Origin: Kitasatospora arboriphila
GTDB taxonomy: Bacteria; Actinomycetota; Actinomycetes; Mycobacteriales; Mycobacteriaceae
Direction of reading: 5' to 3'
Length of the DNA stretch: 64,000 nt
Assembly (NCBI RefSeq): GCF_000717275.1
Contig: NZ_JNYV01000002.1
Location: forward strand, 1,302,001 to 1,366,000
The position numbers were made by a program, and so were the translations under genes. The notes beneath the pieces are model-generated. The model did no database searches. It saw only the letters and a list, made by a program, of their open reading frames with translations, and was not told the origin of the DNA. How positions within the stretch are numbered: position 1 is the first letter of the stretch; each line of letters starts with the position of its first letter. Positions 22,207 to 30,369 of this stretch are shown here, one piece after another.

Positions 22207-23394
22207 GTGAACAATTCTCAGCAACTACCGGAACTCTTCGCGACCGACTCGCTGATCAGCGACGACGAGCGCGAGATCCGGGACACCGTCCGGGCATTCG
22301 GATCGTCCCGATTGCGTCCACACATGGCCGAATGGTTCGAGGCCGGCCAACTGCCGGTACGAGAGCTCGCCACCGAACTGGGGGAGCTCGGTGTGCTCGG
22401 CATGCACTTGGACGGCTATGGCTGTGCCGGCATGTCGGCAACCACATACGGCCTGGTCTGCACCGAACTCGAGGCCGTCGACAGCGGTCTGCGCAGCTTT
22501 GTCTCGGTGCAGGGGTCGCTGTCGATGTTCGCGATCCACGCCTTCGGTTCCGATGAACAGAAGCAACGGTGGCTACCGGAGATGTCGGCCGGACGTGCGC
22601 TGGGGTGTTTCGGCCTGACCGAGCCCGACTTCGGGTCCAATCCGGCGGGCATGCGCACCAACGCCAAGCGTGACGGCGACGACTGGGTGCTCAACGGAAC
22701 CAAGATGTGGATCACCAACGGATCCGTCGCCGATGTCGCGGTGGTCTGGGCCCGCACCGATCTCGCGACGGGTTCGAAGGGGATCCGTGGGTTTGTCGTT
22801 CCCACCGACACACCCGGGTTCAGCGCACCGGAGATCAAACACAAGATGTCGCTGCGGGCGTCGGTCACCTCCGAACTCGTCCTGGAGGACGTGCGACTGC
22901 CCGAGTCGGCGATGTTGCCAGGCGTCGAAGGTCTCAAGGGGCCACTCAGTTGTCTGAACGAGGCGCGATTCGGCATCGTGTTCGGCGCGCTCGGAGCGGC
23001 CCGGGACTGCCTGGAGACCGCAATTGCCTACGCCGGGGACCGAGAGGTGTTCGACAAGGCGCTGTCGGGATATCAGCTGACGCAGGCGAAGATCGCCGAC
23101 ATGTCACTCGAATGGGGCAAGGGCATGCTGCTGGCCTTGCATCTCGGCCGGCTCAAGGATGCGGGAACGTTGCGACCGGAGCAGATCAGTCTCGGCAAAC
23201 TCAACAACGTCCGCGAATCCATCGAGATCGCCCGAACCTGCCGGACGATATTGGGGGCCAACGGGATCACGCTGGAGTATCCGATCATCCGGCACGCCAA
23301 CAACCTCGAGTCCGTACTCACCTATGAGGGCACCTCCGAGATGCATCAACTCGTGATCGGCAAGGCGCTCACCGGCCACGACGCCTTCCGGTAA
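22207..23394 (+). CDS. gcdH: glutaryl-CoA dehydrogenase
   Basis: The 395-residue acyl-CoA dehydrogenase is closest in pattern to glutaryl-CoA dehydrogenase: ELEAVDSGLRSFVSVQGSL, GCFGLTEPDFGSNP, LNGTKMWITNGSVADVAVVWAR, and the catalytic base at about E374 in LTYEGTSEMH. The enzyme oxidises and decarboxylates glutaryl-CoA to crotonyl-CoA in lysine and tryptophan breakdown and donates electrons to ETF through FAD. A GTG at 22207 starts it; GGAG lies 12 nt upstream, which is rather far. The adjacent lysine-type Pls gene is suggestive, but the link is only positional. Confidence 0.9.
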   Translation: MNNSQQLPELFATDSLISDDEREIRDTVRAFGSSRLRPHMAEWFEAGQLPVRELATELGELGVLGMHLDGYGCAGMSATTYGLVCTELEAVDSGLRSFVSVQGSLSMFAIHAFGSDEQKQRWLPEMSAGRALGCFGLTEPDFGSNPAGMRTNAKRDGDDWVLNGTKMWITNGSVADVAVVWARTDLATGSKGIRGFVVPTDTPGFSAPEIKHKMSLRASVTSELVLEDVRLPESAMLPGVEGLKGPLSCLNEARFGIVFGALGAARDCLETAIAYAGDREVFDKALSGYQLTQAKIADMSLEWGKGMLLALHLGRLKDAGTLRPEQISLGKLNNVRESIEIARTCRTILGANGITLEYPIIRHANNLESVLTYEGTSEMHQLVIGKALTGHDAFR

Positions 23395-23479
23395 TCCGTT
23401 GTGATCAACGCTGTTTCGTTCGGGGTCGGCTTTTCGTTCAGGGCGCGCTGAACGGTTACCGAATCGCCTCGCCGCGCAT

Positions 23480-23511
23480 AACTTCACTGCGAAGACACTC
23501 GCAGCGAAGTT
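23480..23511. promoter_or_regulatory. hairpin/operator upstream of dioxygenase gene
   Basis: AACTTC-a-CTGCGA and TCGCAG-c-GAAGTT form a 13-bp-arm inverted repeat with one mismatch and a 6-nt loop, ending 19 nt before the dioxygenase ATG. The 8-mer CGGTTACC stands on both sides (23453-23460 and 23521-23528). It may be an operator or an RNA hairpin controlling sulfur-responsive expression; function is not known. Confidence 0.5.
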
Positions 23512-23530
23512 CCCGGAAGGCGGTTACCCA

Positions 23531-24460
23531 ATGTCTGCACAGCTCGACGTGGTCAAGCTCGGATCGAATGTCGGCGCGCGTACCGATGGGGTGAAACTGT
23601 CGGGAGACCTTGCACCCGAATCGGTCTCGGCGATCAACGCCGCCCTGCTCGAGCACAAGGTGATCTTCTTCCGGGGCCAGGACCACCTCGACGACGACGG
23701 TCAACTGGCTTTCGCCCGAGCGCTCGGTATCCCGACCACCGCCCATCCGACGGTGACGTCGCGCGGCGACACGATCTTGCCGATCGACTCCGACTACGGC
23801 CGGGCCAACAGCTGGCACACCGACGTCACCTTCGTCGATCGCATTCCCAAGGCGTCCATCCTGCGTGCGGTGAACCTACCGAGCTACGGAGGTTCGACGG
23901 TGTGGGCGAACACGGTTGCCGCCTACGAACAGCTCCCGGCATCGCTCCGGGCGCTCACCGAGAACCTGTGGGCGGTGCACAGCAACGTGTACGACTACGC
24001 GGCGAGCTCGGCTCAGTCGGTGGTGTCCCGGCACACCGAGGAGTACCGGGCCGAATTTCAGTCCACCTACTACGAGACCGAACATCCGGTGGTGCGGGTG
24101 CATCCCGAGACGGGTGAGCGGGCGCTGCTGCTCGGCCACTTCGTGAAACGATTTGTCGACCTGGGCAGCGCGGAGTCGGCCGAGCTGTACGGCGTGCTGC
24201 AGGCACGGATCATCAAGCTGGAGAACACTGTTCGGTGGAACTGGCAGCCCGGCGATCTGGCCATCTGGGACAACCGGGCCACCCAGCACTACGCCGTGGC
24301 CGACTACGACGACCAGTACCGCCGGCTGAACCGCATCACCCTCGCGGGTGACGTGCCGGTCAGCGTGGGCGGCGAGCGCAGCAGGGTGGTGGCCGGCGAC
24401 GCATCGCACTATTCCGACATCGTCGATCCCCGTGAATCGGACCGTGCGCTGGCGGTCTGA
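23531..24460 (+). CDS. TauD/TfdA dioxygenase, Rv3406-like alkylsulfatase
   Basis: The 309-residue Fe(II)/2-oxoglutarate dioxygenase has the metal triad H96-x-D98 (WHTDVTF) and H253 (RATQHYAV), with the 2-oxoglutarate arginine shortly after. Sequence such as [37 protein letters not shown] and [17 protein letters not shown] closely follows M. tuberculosis Rv3406 as I recall it, an alkylsulfatase related to AtsK. It would release sulfate from alkyl sulfates, hence a sulfur-scavenging role. Taurine as substrate is less likely. Its 3' end is duplicated at 26998. Confidence 0.92.
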   Translation: MSAQLDVVKLGSNVGARTDGVKLSGDLAPESVSAINAALLEHKVIFFRGQDHLDDDGQLAFARALGIPTTAHPTVTSRGDTILPIDSDYGRANSWHTDVTFVDRIPKASILRAVNLPSYGGSTVWANTVAAYEQLPASLRALTENLWAVHSNVYDYAASSAQSVVSRHTEEYRAEFQSTYYETEHPVVRVHPETGERALLLGHFVKRFVDLGSAESAELYGVLQARIIKLENTVRWNWQPGDLAIWDNRATQHYAVADYDDQYRRLNRITLAGDVPVSVGGERSRVVAGDASHYSDIVDPRESDRALAV

Positions 24461-24463
24461 ACG
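24385..24463 (+). repeat. direct repeat, copy 1 (dioxygenase 3' end)
   Basis: This 79-bp segment encodes the C-terminus of the dioxygenase plus its stop codon. It recurs at 26998-27076 with 8 differences by my alignment (about 90 percent identity). The two copies bracket the TetR/hydrolase/SDR cassette exactly 2613 bp apart. Confidence 0.9.
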
Positions 24464-24513
24464 CTCGCCGACGCCCGCCCGGGGAGCTCAATGCGTGAAC
24501 ACGAGTCGCAATC

Positions 24514-24621
24514 ATGAAGGGCATTTCCGAACCTCTTCAGGTTGAGGAACAACTGCCTGAGCTGCGCACGGCCGACAGCATCACGAGACGGTACGTGCCG
24601 GCGATGATCGCTGGCGGATGA
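24514..24621 (+). CDS. possible 35-aa ORF or gene remnant
   Basis: This ORF (starting MKGISEPLQVEEQLPELR, ending YVPAMIAGG) fills the 176-bp gap between the dioxygenase and tetR genes. It has no clear ribosome-binding site and no recognised family. It looks like an N-terminal fragment of a longer protein stopped early, which would fit a recombination junction, but a chance ORF is equally possible. Confidence 0.25.
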   Translation: MKGISEPLQVEEQLPELRTADSITRRYVPAMIAGG

Positions 24622-24636
24622 ACAGGACAGCGCAGG

Positions 24637-25188
24637 CTAGCTCGTGGCCGACGGCCACCGAGAGGCCAAGGTCTCGCAAATGGCGCGCTGTTCGCCCTCG
24701 TCCCGCGTGTGCATCAACAGTCCCTCGACGGTGAACACCGCGATCATCACCTCGGCGTCGACGGTCTCCGCAGGGACGCCTAGAGTCTCCAGCTCGACAC
24801 GGAACAAAGTGGCCGTGAGAAGGTGAAAATTGTTGTGCCACTCCGCCGCTGCCGGCGAATGTGGCACGCGAGCGTGCACGGTCGTCACCAGACTGCTCAT
24901 CTCGGTCAACCGCTGCACGATCCACAACACCCGAGCGGCGATCGGCTCGTCTGCAATTGCCTGATACTGGGGCCAGACATCGGCCATGACGGCAGACACG
25001 ACGGCAACGAGCACGTCATCCTTGTCATCGAAATACCAGTAGATGGTGTTGGGCGCCACCCCGGCTTCCTTGGCCAACCTGCTCATCGACGTCGCCTCAT
25101 ATCCGCCTTCGATGAACAGCTTCCGGGCAGCCGCGACGATCTCCTGGCGCTTCTCACCGGAAGCCTGCGGCCTCTTGTTACGCGCCAC
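24637..25188 (-). CDS. TetR family transcriptional regulator
   Basis: The 183-residue regulator has an N-terminal helix-turn-helix: KRQEIVAAARKLFIEGGYEATSMSRLAKEAGVAPNTIYWYFDDKDDVL, a textbook TetR pattern. The C-terminal ligand/dimer domain is unassigned. GTG 25188 is chosen since GGAGG (25198-25202) lies 9 nt upstream; the in-frame TTG at 25194 is too close to it. It is divergent from the hydrolase-SDR pair and probably controls both through the palindromes at 25214-25258. Confidence 0.92.
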   Translation of the reverse strand: MARNKRPQASGEKRQEIVAAARKLFIEGGYEATSMSRLAKEAGVAPNTIYWYFDDKDDVLVAVVSAVMADVWPQYQAIADEPIAARVLWIVQRLTEMSSLVTTVHARVPHSPAAAEWHNNFHLLTATLFRVELETLGVPAETVDAEVMIAVFTVEGLLMHTRDEGEQRAICETLASRWPSATS

Positions 25189-25213
25189 GGACAATCACCT
25201 CCACCACTCGGTC

Positions 25214-25258
25214 TTGAACGGTATTCAACAAGCTGCTAGCTTGTTGAACGTCATTCAA
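25214..25258. promoter_or_regulatory. compound TetR operator
   Basis: Two TTGAA-N5-TTCAA dyads (25214-25228 and 25244-25258) lie 30 bp apart, three helical turns. Between and overlapping them is a perfect 9-3-9 inverted repeat, CAACAAGCT-GCT-AGCTTGTTG read in two arms (25226-25246). All sit between the divergent tetR and hydrolase starts. This is strong evidence of a TetR-type operator; binding itself is inferred. Confidence 0.8.
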
Positions 25259-25280
25259 GATATCTGATGGAGGCCCATCT

Positions 25281-26195
25281 ATGACGCGTCAGTTCACCTA
25301 CGTTCGATCTGATGTCACGTTCACGTCCGAGGGCGTCGGGTGCGCAGCCTGGCTCTACCGACCGGACGGCGTCGTGAACCCGCCCATCGTCGTGCTCGCT
25401 CACGGTTTCGCGGCATTCCGGGAACTGAGGCTCGACGCCTACGCCGCACGGTTCGCCCAGGCCGGGTATGCCGCGCTCGTCTTCGACTACCGCCATTGGG
25501 GTGCCAGTGGCGGATCGCCGCGTCGCATTCTCGATATCGGAAAACAGCACAGTGACTGGGATGCCGCAATCGGCTACGTTCGGGGCCTGGAGGGCGTTGA
25601 CACGCGGCGCGTGGTGGCGTGGGGGTCCTCGTTCGGCGGCGGCCACGTCCTGAGACTGGCTGCCCGCGACCACGATGTGGCCGCCGCGATCGTCCAGGTT
25701 CCGCACGTGAGCGGCCCCGCATCAGCGTTCTCCCAGTCTTCAACACTGGTAGCACGACTGATCATCGCCGGGGTGCGTGATCAATTCCGTGCGTGGACGG
25801 GACGGTCGCCCTACCGGATGGCTGCAATAGGGCGACCCGGCGACGTCGCGATGATGACCTCGCCTGGCGCTTATGAGCAAGTTGAACGCATGGGGGACAT
25901 GCGTGAGGAGCTGCTCGCCGAAAACGACGTCGCCGCCCGCATCGCACTGCGCGTGCCCCTCTACTCTCCCGGACGTCACGCAGCGGCGATCAACGTCCCG
26001 GTGCTGGTCCAACTGGCAGCGAAGGACGACGTCACGCCAATCGACAAAGCCCAGGCTGTAGCGCGCCGCATACCAAAAGGCGAGGTGCACACCTACGATT
26101 GTGGTCATTTCGAGCCCTACCTCGACCCATATTTCGAGACCATTGTCGGCCACCAGGTCGACTTCCTCGACCGCCACGTTGGCGACCCGCGATGA
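25281..26195 (+). CDS. alpha/beta hydrolase (dienelactone/S15-like)
   Basis: The 304-residue protein has the hydrolase fold with oxyanion region LAHGFAAFRELRLDAYA, nucleophile in AWGSSFGGGH, acid in QLAAKDDVTPI and catalytic His in YDCGHFEPY. The motif style matches acyl-hydrolases that act on polyketide or acyl esters (DUF1100/dipeptidyl peptidase S15-like). It is the first gene downstream of the TetR operator and its stop overlaps the SDR start (ATGA). The substrate is unknown; it could detoxify or degrade an ester together with the SDR. Confidence 0.88.
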   Translation: MTRQFTYVRSDVTFTSEGVGCAAWLYRPDGVVNPPIVVLAHGFAAFRELRLDAYAARFAQAGYAALVFDYRHWGASGGSPRRILDIGKQHSDWDAAIGYVRGLEGVDTRRVVAWGSSFGGGHVLRLAARDHDVAAAIVQVPHVSGPASAFSQSSTLVARLIIAGVRDQFRAWTGRSPYRMAAIGRPGDVAMMTSPGAYEQVERMGDMREELLAENDVAARIALRVPLYSPGRHAAAINVPVLVQLAAKDDVTPIDKAQAVARRIPKGEVHTYDCGHFEPYLDPYFETIVGHQVDFLDRHVGDPR

Positions 26196-26992
26196 CCGAG
26201 AACGCTCCCCGTCGTACAGCTCTTGTCACGGGAGCCTCTGCCGGAATCGGGGCCGCGTTCGCCCGGCATCTCGCCGCCGAGGGCCACGACCTGATCCTGG
26301 TGGCGCGACGGGCAGGCCGGCTCGACGAGCTCGCAACCGAACTTCGCTTGAGACACGGGGTTCTCGCGGAGGTCATTGCAGCCGACTTGAGTGACCCGGC
26401 CTCACCCGCGGCCGCGATAGTCGATCGGGCGGACGAGCTGGGGATGCCGATCGACGTGCTGGTCAACAACGCAGGCCTGTCCTCGAGTACCAAGTTCTCC
26501 AACACACCATGGGAATCGGTCGCCGCTGAGCTGCAACTCATGGTCACGGCGGTGACCGAGCTGACCCATCGCGTGATACCCGACATGAAGGCACGGCACT
26601 GGGGACGGATCGTGAACCTGTCGTCTCTCGCCGCGGTATCACCTCCGGGGGAGGGACTGCTCTACACCGGAATCAAAACCTACGTGCTGAACATGTCCCA
26701 ATCGCTCGACATGGAACTCAAACCCCACGGCATCCACGTGACAGCACTGTGCCCGGGCTTCACGCACAGCGAGTTCCACGACGTCATGGGCACGCGCGAC
26801 GCCGCAGACCGATTGCCGGGATTCATGTGGCAACAACCCGAAGAGGTCGTCCGCGAAGGCTGGGCCGCAGTCAACGCCGGAAAACCCGTCTGCATCCCCG
26901 GCGTCATCAACAAAGTGTCCGCGGCAGCGATGCGCCCCATTCCCCAACGGGTCGGCTACTACCTCGGACGCACACTCAATCCGTTCAAGTAG
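26192..26992 (+). CDS. short-chain dehydrogenase/reductase
   Basis: The 266-residue classical SDR has the cofactor motif GASAGIG, NNAG, catalytic Ser in NLSSLAAVSPP, and the active-site tyrosine/lysine as LLYTGIKTYVLNMSQ (Y-x3-K). Arg near the end of the first Rossmann repeat (VARRAGRL) suggests preference for NADP(H). It is coupled to the hydrolase by a 4-nt overlap. The product, an alcohol or ketone, is unknown. The duplicated dioxygenase tail begins 5 nt after its stop. Confidence 0.9.
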   Translation: MTENAPRRTALVTGASAGIGAAFARHLAAEGHDLILVARRAGRLDELATELRLRHGVLAEVIAADLSDPASPAAAIVDRADELGMPIDVLVNNAGLSSSTKFSNTPWESVAAELQLMVTAVTELTHRVIPDMKARHWGRIVNLSSLAAVSPPGEGLLYTGIKTYVLNMSQSLDMELKPHGIHVTALCPGFTHSEFHDVMGTRDAADRLPGFMWQQPEEVVREGWAAVNAGKPVCIPGVINKVSAAAMRPIPQRVGYYLGRTLNPFK

Positions 26993-26997
26993 CAGCA

Positions 26998-27073
26998 GGT
27001 GGTGGCCGGCGACGCATCGCACTACTCCGACATCGTCGATCCCCGCGAGGCGGACCGAGTGCTGGCCTTCTGA
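26998..27073 (+). pseudogene. remnant of a second dioxygenase gene (3' end only)
   Basis: The segment encodes [19 protein letters not shown] and RVLAF then TGA, matching the last 24 residues of the alkylsulfatase gene at 23531 with three substitutions. Several of the nucleotide differences are silent, which suggests that this copy diverged as part of a functional homologue before the rest was lost or replaced. There is no start codon and no upstream dioxygenase sequence; the SDR gene abuts it. The repeat unit itself runs to 27076. Confidence 0.85.
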
Positions 27074-27120
27074 ACGTCTGGGACGATCCCGCAGACAGGG
27101 TGTGCTGCCGTGAACGCAAT

Positions 27121-27152
27121 CAATGGAACGGTCTGTGAAATGTGTTCCATTG
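27121..27152. promoter_or_regulatory. inverted repeat upstream of MpaB-type gene
   Basis: CAATGGAAC (27121-27129) and GTTCCATTG (27144-27152) are perfect 9-bp arms with a 14-nt spacer, ending 17 nt before the ATG at 27170. The location suits an operator overlapping the promoter. The cognate regulator is unknown; the nearby TetR recognises an unrelated-looking site. Confidence 0.6.
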
Positions 27153-27169
27153 GTGCTACCGTCACCCAC

Positions 27170-28081
27170 ATGACCGAGGCAATCGAAACATCGACCTCTG
27201 ACGCAACCGAGGGCAAACCCGCACCCGATGAGCACTACGCACGTCCGGAAATCATCGGCGCGCCGCTCGGTCCGGGCTCACTGACCTGGAAGTACTTCGG
27301 CGACCACCGCGTTTCGCTCCTGGGTCCGCGGCCCGGGGTGCTCGAGAACATGCTCCCTGAGCTCGGGCAGGCCGTCCTGGAACACTCGGTGTTCTTCGAT
27401 GATCCGTTCGCTCGCGTCAAGCGCTCACTGCCGGGCATCTACGGGACGGTGTACGCCCCTGACGGCGACAGCGCGGGCCCCACGGTTCGCGATTTCCACA
27501 CCGACATCAAGGGCACGATGCCTGGCGGCGACCGCTACCACGCGCTGAACCCCGAGACCTACTACTGGGCCCACGCCACCTTTCTCGACATCGTGCTCAC
27601 CGCCACCGACCGCTTCATCAAGAAGCTGACGGACGTGGAGAAAGAGCAGATCTACGCAGAGTCGGTCACCTGGTACCGGCGCTATGGCGTGAGCGATCGG
27701 CCCATGCCGGCCAACTACGCCGAGTTCGTGAAGTACTGGGATCACATGGTCGACGAGGTGCTGATCCCGCACAAGACCGCGCGGTACGGCGTCGGTTACG
27801 TGGCCAAGGGCTATCCGTTGCCTCCGGGGATGAAGCCGATCGTCTGGAAACTGATCTCGCCGATCGTCAACCCGGTGGCGGCGTTCATCACCACCGGCGG
27901 CCTACCTGCTCGCTCCCGCGAGCAACTCGGCCTGCCCTGGAGTGACCGTAAACAGCGCAACTACGAACGGTTCTGTGCGGCGGTACGCGCACTCGACCCG
28001 ATCTACCGACGGTTGCCTGCCACGACCCGCTACAACAAGTACGCCCTGAAGGGGTTTGCAAAGGCCGGGGTGCGGCTCTGA
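27170..28081 (+). CDS. oxygenase, MpaB/DUF2236 family
   Basis: The 303-residue protein fits the MpaB/Lcp (DUF2236) family, heme-dependent oxygenases that include mycophenolate MpaB and the latex-clearing protein. Matching features are RPEIIGAPLGPGSLTWKYFGDHR near the N-terminus, VRDFHTDIKG, the alpha-helical core with ETYYWAHATFLDIVL, and WYRRYGVSDRPMPANYAEFVKYWD. Its substrate is unknown; it lacks the length of secreted Lcp and has no signal peptide. ATG 27170 is chosen over one 60 nt upstream that would read through the inverted repeat. Confidence 0.85.
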   Translation: MTEAIETSTSDATEGKPAPDEHYARPEIIGAPLGPGSLTWKYFGDHRVSLLGPRPGVLENMLPELGQAVLEHSVFFDDPFARVKRSLPGIYGTVYAPDGDSAGPTVRDFHTDIKGTMPGGDRYHALNPETYYWAHATFLDIVLTATDRFIKKLTDVEKEQIYAESVTWYRRYGVSDRPMPANYAEFVKYWDHMVDEVLIPHKTARYGVGYVAKGYPLPPGMKPIVWKLISPIVNPVAAFITTGGLPARSREQLGLPWSDRKQRNYERFCAAVRALDPIYRRLPATTRYNKYALKGFAKAGVRL

Positions 28082-28105
28082 GGGGTGGCCGTGTTCACTT
28101 GACCC

Positions 28106-28465
28106 ATGCATGCTCTGAAGAAATTCGGCACCAGTCTGACGGTGATCGGTTCGCTGGTCCTGATGGTCTGTGTCGCGCTGCTGTCCGTGAGCTGGGCAAA
28201 TGACGGCAGATGGGGCTGGTTCGCACTCGGGATGGTGATCATCGCCGTCAACATCGGCCTGATCGTCACCGAGTTGCGGCCCAAGCCCAAGCCGCTGCCA
28301 TGGACCTTGTCCGAGGTCCGCGAGGTCACCGACGGCATCGACAACGAGGTCAACGCCATCCGCAAACTCCGCCGGGCCGACCGCGGCCTGAGCCTGGAGA
28401 AGGCTGCGAAGCTGGTCCGTCAGGCCCGGTCCGAGCCCAGCGGTGGCAGAGACGGCGTGGCCTGA
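28106..28465 (+). CDS. two-TM membrane protein of unknown function
   Basis: I do not recognise this 119-residue protein. It has two hydrophobic helices (about 10-30 and 37-56) followed by a charged cytoplasmic helix with DNEVNAIRKLRRADRGLSLEKAAKLVRQARSE. It follows the MpaB-type gene by 24 nt and its 3' end overlaps the convergent ABC exporter gene by 46 nt. A coding gene is likely from its clean start and hydrophobic pattern. Confidence 0.7.
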   Translation: MHALKKFGTSLTVIGSLVLMVCVALLSVSWANDGRWGWFALGMVIIAVNIGLIVTELRPKPKPLPWTLSEVREVTDGIDNEVNAIRKLRRADRGLSLEKAAKLVRQARSEPSGGRDGVA

Positions 28466-30363
28466 GCCGGCGGGTCGGCAGGTTGATCGGTCTGGTCGGC
28501 GAACTGCGTTCGATACAGCTCTGAGTACCGGCCACCACGCGACAGCAGGTCGAGGTGAGTGCCGCGTTCGATGACGTGACCGTCTTCGAGCACGAGGATC
28601 TGGTCCGCCGCTCGGATGGTCGACAGGCGGTGGGCGATCACCACCGATGTGCGGCCGGCGAGCGCTTCGGCCAGCGCCTCTTGCACTGCTGCTTCCGACG
28701 TGGAGTCGAGGTGGGCGGTGGCCTCGTCGAGGATCACGACGGCAGGATGGGCGAGCAGCAGGCGGGCGATGGTCAGCCGCTGGCGCTCACCACCGGACAG
28801 GCGGTAGCCGCGTTCGCCGACCACGGTGTCGAGGCCGTCGGCCAGACTCGCGACCAGACCGTCGAGGCGTGCCCGCCGCAGCGCGTCCCAGATGTCCTGT
28901 TCGTCGGCAGCGGGATTGGCCAGCAACAGGTTCGATCGCACGGTGTCATGGAACAGGTGGCCGTCCTGGGTGACCAATCCGATGGCTCGATGCAGTTCTC
29001 CACTCTCGAGATCGCGGACGTCGTTGCCGCCGAGGCGAACCGCGCCCGAGTCCACGTCGTAGAGCCTGGTGGCCAGCTGGGCGATGGTTGATTTGCCGGC
29101 TCCGGAACTGCCCACCAGCGCAACCATCTGGCCGGGTGGCACGGTGAACGACACGTCGTGGATGACCTCTTCGCCGCCCCGCTTGTCCAGCACCGCAACC
29201 TCTTCGAGCGACGCCAGCGACACCTTGTCCGCGGACGGGTAGCTGAAGCTGACGTGGTCAAAGCTCAGCGACAGTGGTCCCTCGGGCACGGGGGTGGGAT
29301 CGGGTTTGTCGGCGATGAGCGGCTTGAGATCGAGCACCTCGAAGACGCGCTCGAAACTCACCAGGGCGCTCATGATCTCGACACGCGCGTTGGCCAGCGC
29401 CGTCAGCGGTGCGTACATGCGGGTGAGGAGCAGGGCCAGCGACACCACGGCGCCGGCGTTGAGATGCCCGTTCACCGCGAGGTAGCCGCCCAAGCCGTAG
29501 ACAAGGGCCAGTGCCAGCGCGGAGACGAGGGTGAGGGAGGTGACGAAGATGCTCTGCGCCACCGATCGCCGCACTCCGATGTCGCGCACTTTGTCGGCGC
29601 GCCAAGCGAATTCGTTCGACTCCTGATGTGGTCGTCCGAACAGCTTGATCAGGGTGGCACCCGGGGCGGAGAACCGTTCGGTCATCTGGGTCGACATCAG
29701 TGAGTTGTATTCGGCCGCTTCCCGCGACAGTGCGGCCATACGCTTGCCCATCCGCCTGGCCGGGATCACGAACAGTGGTAGCAGGACAAGCGCGAGAAGG
29801 GTGACCTGCCAGCTGATCGAGATCATCACGGCCAGCGTCAAAGACAGGGTGACGATGTTCGACACCACTCCCGAGAGCGTGTCGGAGAACGCGCGCTGTG
29901 CGCCGATGACGTCGTTGTTGAGTCTGCTGACGAGAGCGCCGGTGCGGGTGCGGGTGAAGAAGGCGATGGGCATCTTCTGCACGTGGTCGAACACCGAGCG
30001 GCGCAGGTCGTAGATCAGACCCTCGCCGATCGTGGACGAGAGCCAGCTGACCACCAGGCCGGTGCCGACTTCGGCGACCGCGATGATGGCGATGAGGATC
30101 GACAGCCAGACCACGGTGGACGCGGCGCCGCCGTCGACGATGTTGTTGACCACCTGGCCGGCCAGGACGGGGGTGAGGACGGTGAGCACGGCCACCACCA
30201 CGCTGAGCACCATGAACACCGCCAGCTTGCCGCGGTGCGGCCGCGCGAACTCGACGATCCGGCGCATCGATTCCCGGCGGTTCTCGCGTCTGCGTTCCTT
30301 GCTGAGGTCGGGTGCGTTCATCGACCGGTACAGCGTGTTCCTGGCAACCGACTCCATACTCAT
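28420..30363 (-). CDS. ABC exporter, fused permease/ATPase
   Basis: The 647-residue half-transporter has six TM helices (about 45-330) and a C-terminal ATPase with Walker A GSSGAGKST, signature LSGGERQR, Walker B VVILDEATAHLD and switch VIAHRLST. It is of the homodimeric MsbA/LmrA/multidrug type and probably exports a hydrophobic or lipidic compound. I start it at ATG 30363 because TACAGT stands 6 nt upstream with TTGACT 19 bp before that, suggesting a leaderless transcript. ATG 30384, ATG 30357 and ATG 30321 are alternatives. Its promoter carries the MerR-type operator described separately. Confidence 0.9.
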   Translation of the reverse strand: MSMESVARNTLYRSMNAPDLSKERRRENRRESMRRIVEFARPHRGKLAVFMVLSVVVAVLTVLTPVLAGQVVNNIVDGGAASTVVWLSILIAIIAVAEVGTGLVVSWLSSTIGEGLIYDLRRSVFDHVQKMPIAFFTRTRTGALVSRLNNDVIGAQRAFSDTLSGVVSNIVTLSLTLAVMISISWQVTLLALVLLPLFVIPARRMGKRMAALSREAAEYNSLMSTQMTERFSAPGATLIKLFGRPHQESNEFAWRADKVRDIGVRRSVAQSIFVTSLTLVSALALALVYGLGGYLAVNGHLNAGAVVSLALLLTRMYAPLTALANARVEIMSALVSFERVFEVLDLKPLIADKPDPTPVPEGPLSLSFDHVSFSYPSADKVSLASLEEVAVLDKRGGEEVIHDVSFTVPPGQMVALVGSSGAGKSTIAQLATRLYDVDSGAVRLGGNDVRDLESGELHRAIGLVTQDGHLFHDTVRSNLLLANPAADEQDIWDALRRARLDGLVASLADGLDTVVGERGYRLSGGERQRLTIARLLLAHPAVVILDEATAHLDSTSEAAVQEALAEALAGRTSVVIAHRLSTIRAADQILVLEDGHVIERGTHLDLLSRGGRYSELYRTQFADQTDQPADPPAQATPSLPPLGSDRA

Positions 30364-30369
30364 ACAACC

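Noticed and set aside
25189..25194. TTG start for the TetR gene
   Set aside because: It lies only 3 nt from GGAGG, whereas GTG 25188 has normal 9-nt spacing.
24385..27076. Genomic-island att sites (attL/attR)
   Set aside because: The repeats are about 90 percent identical rather than exact, no integrase or excisionase lies between them, and no tRNA gene is involved. Homologous recombination or gene replacement fits better.
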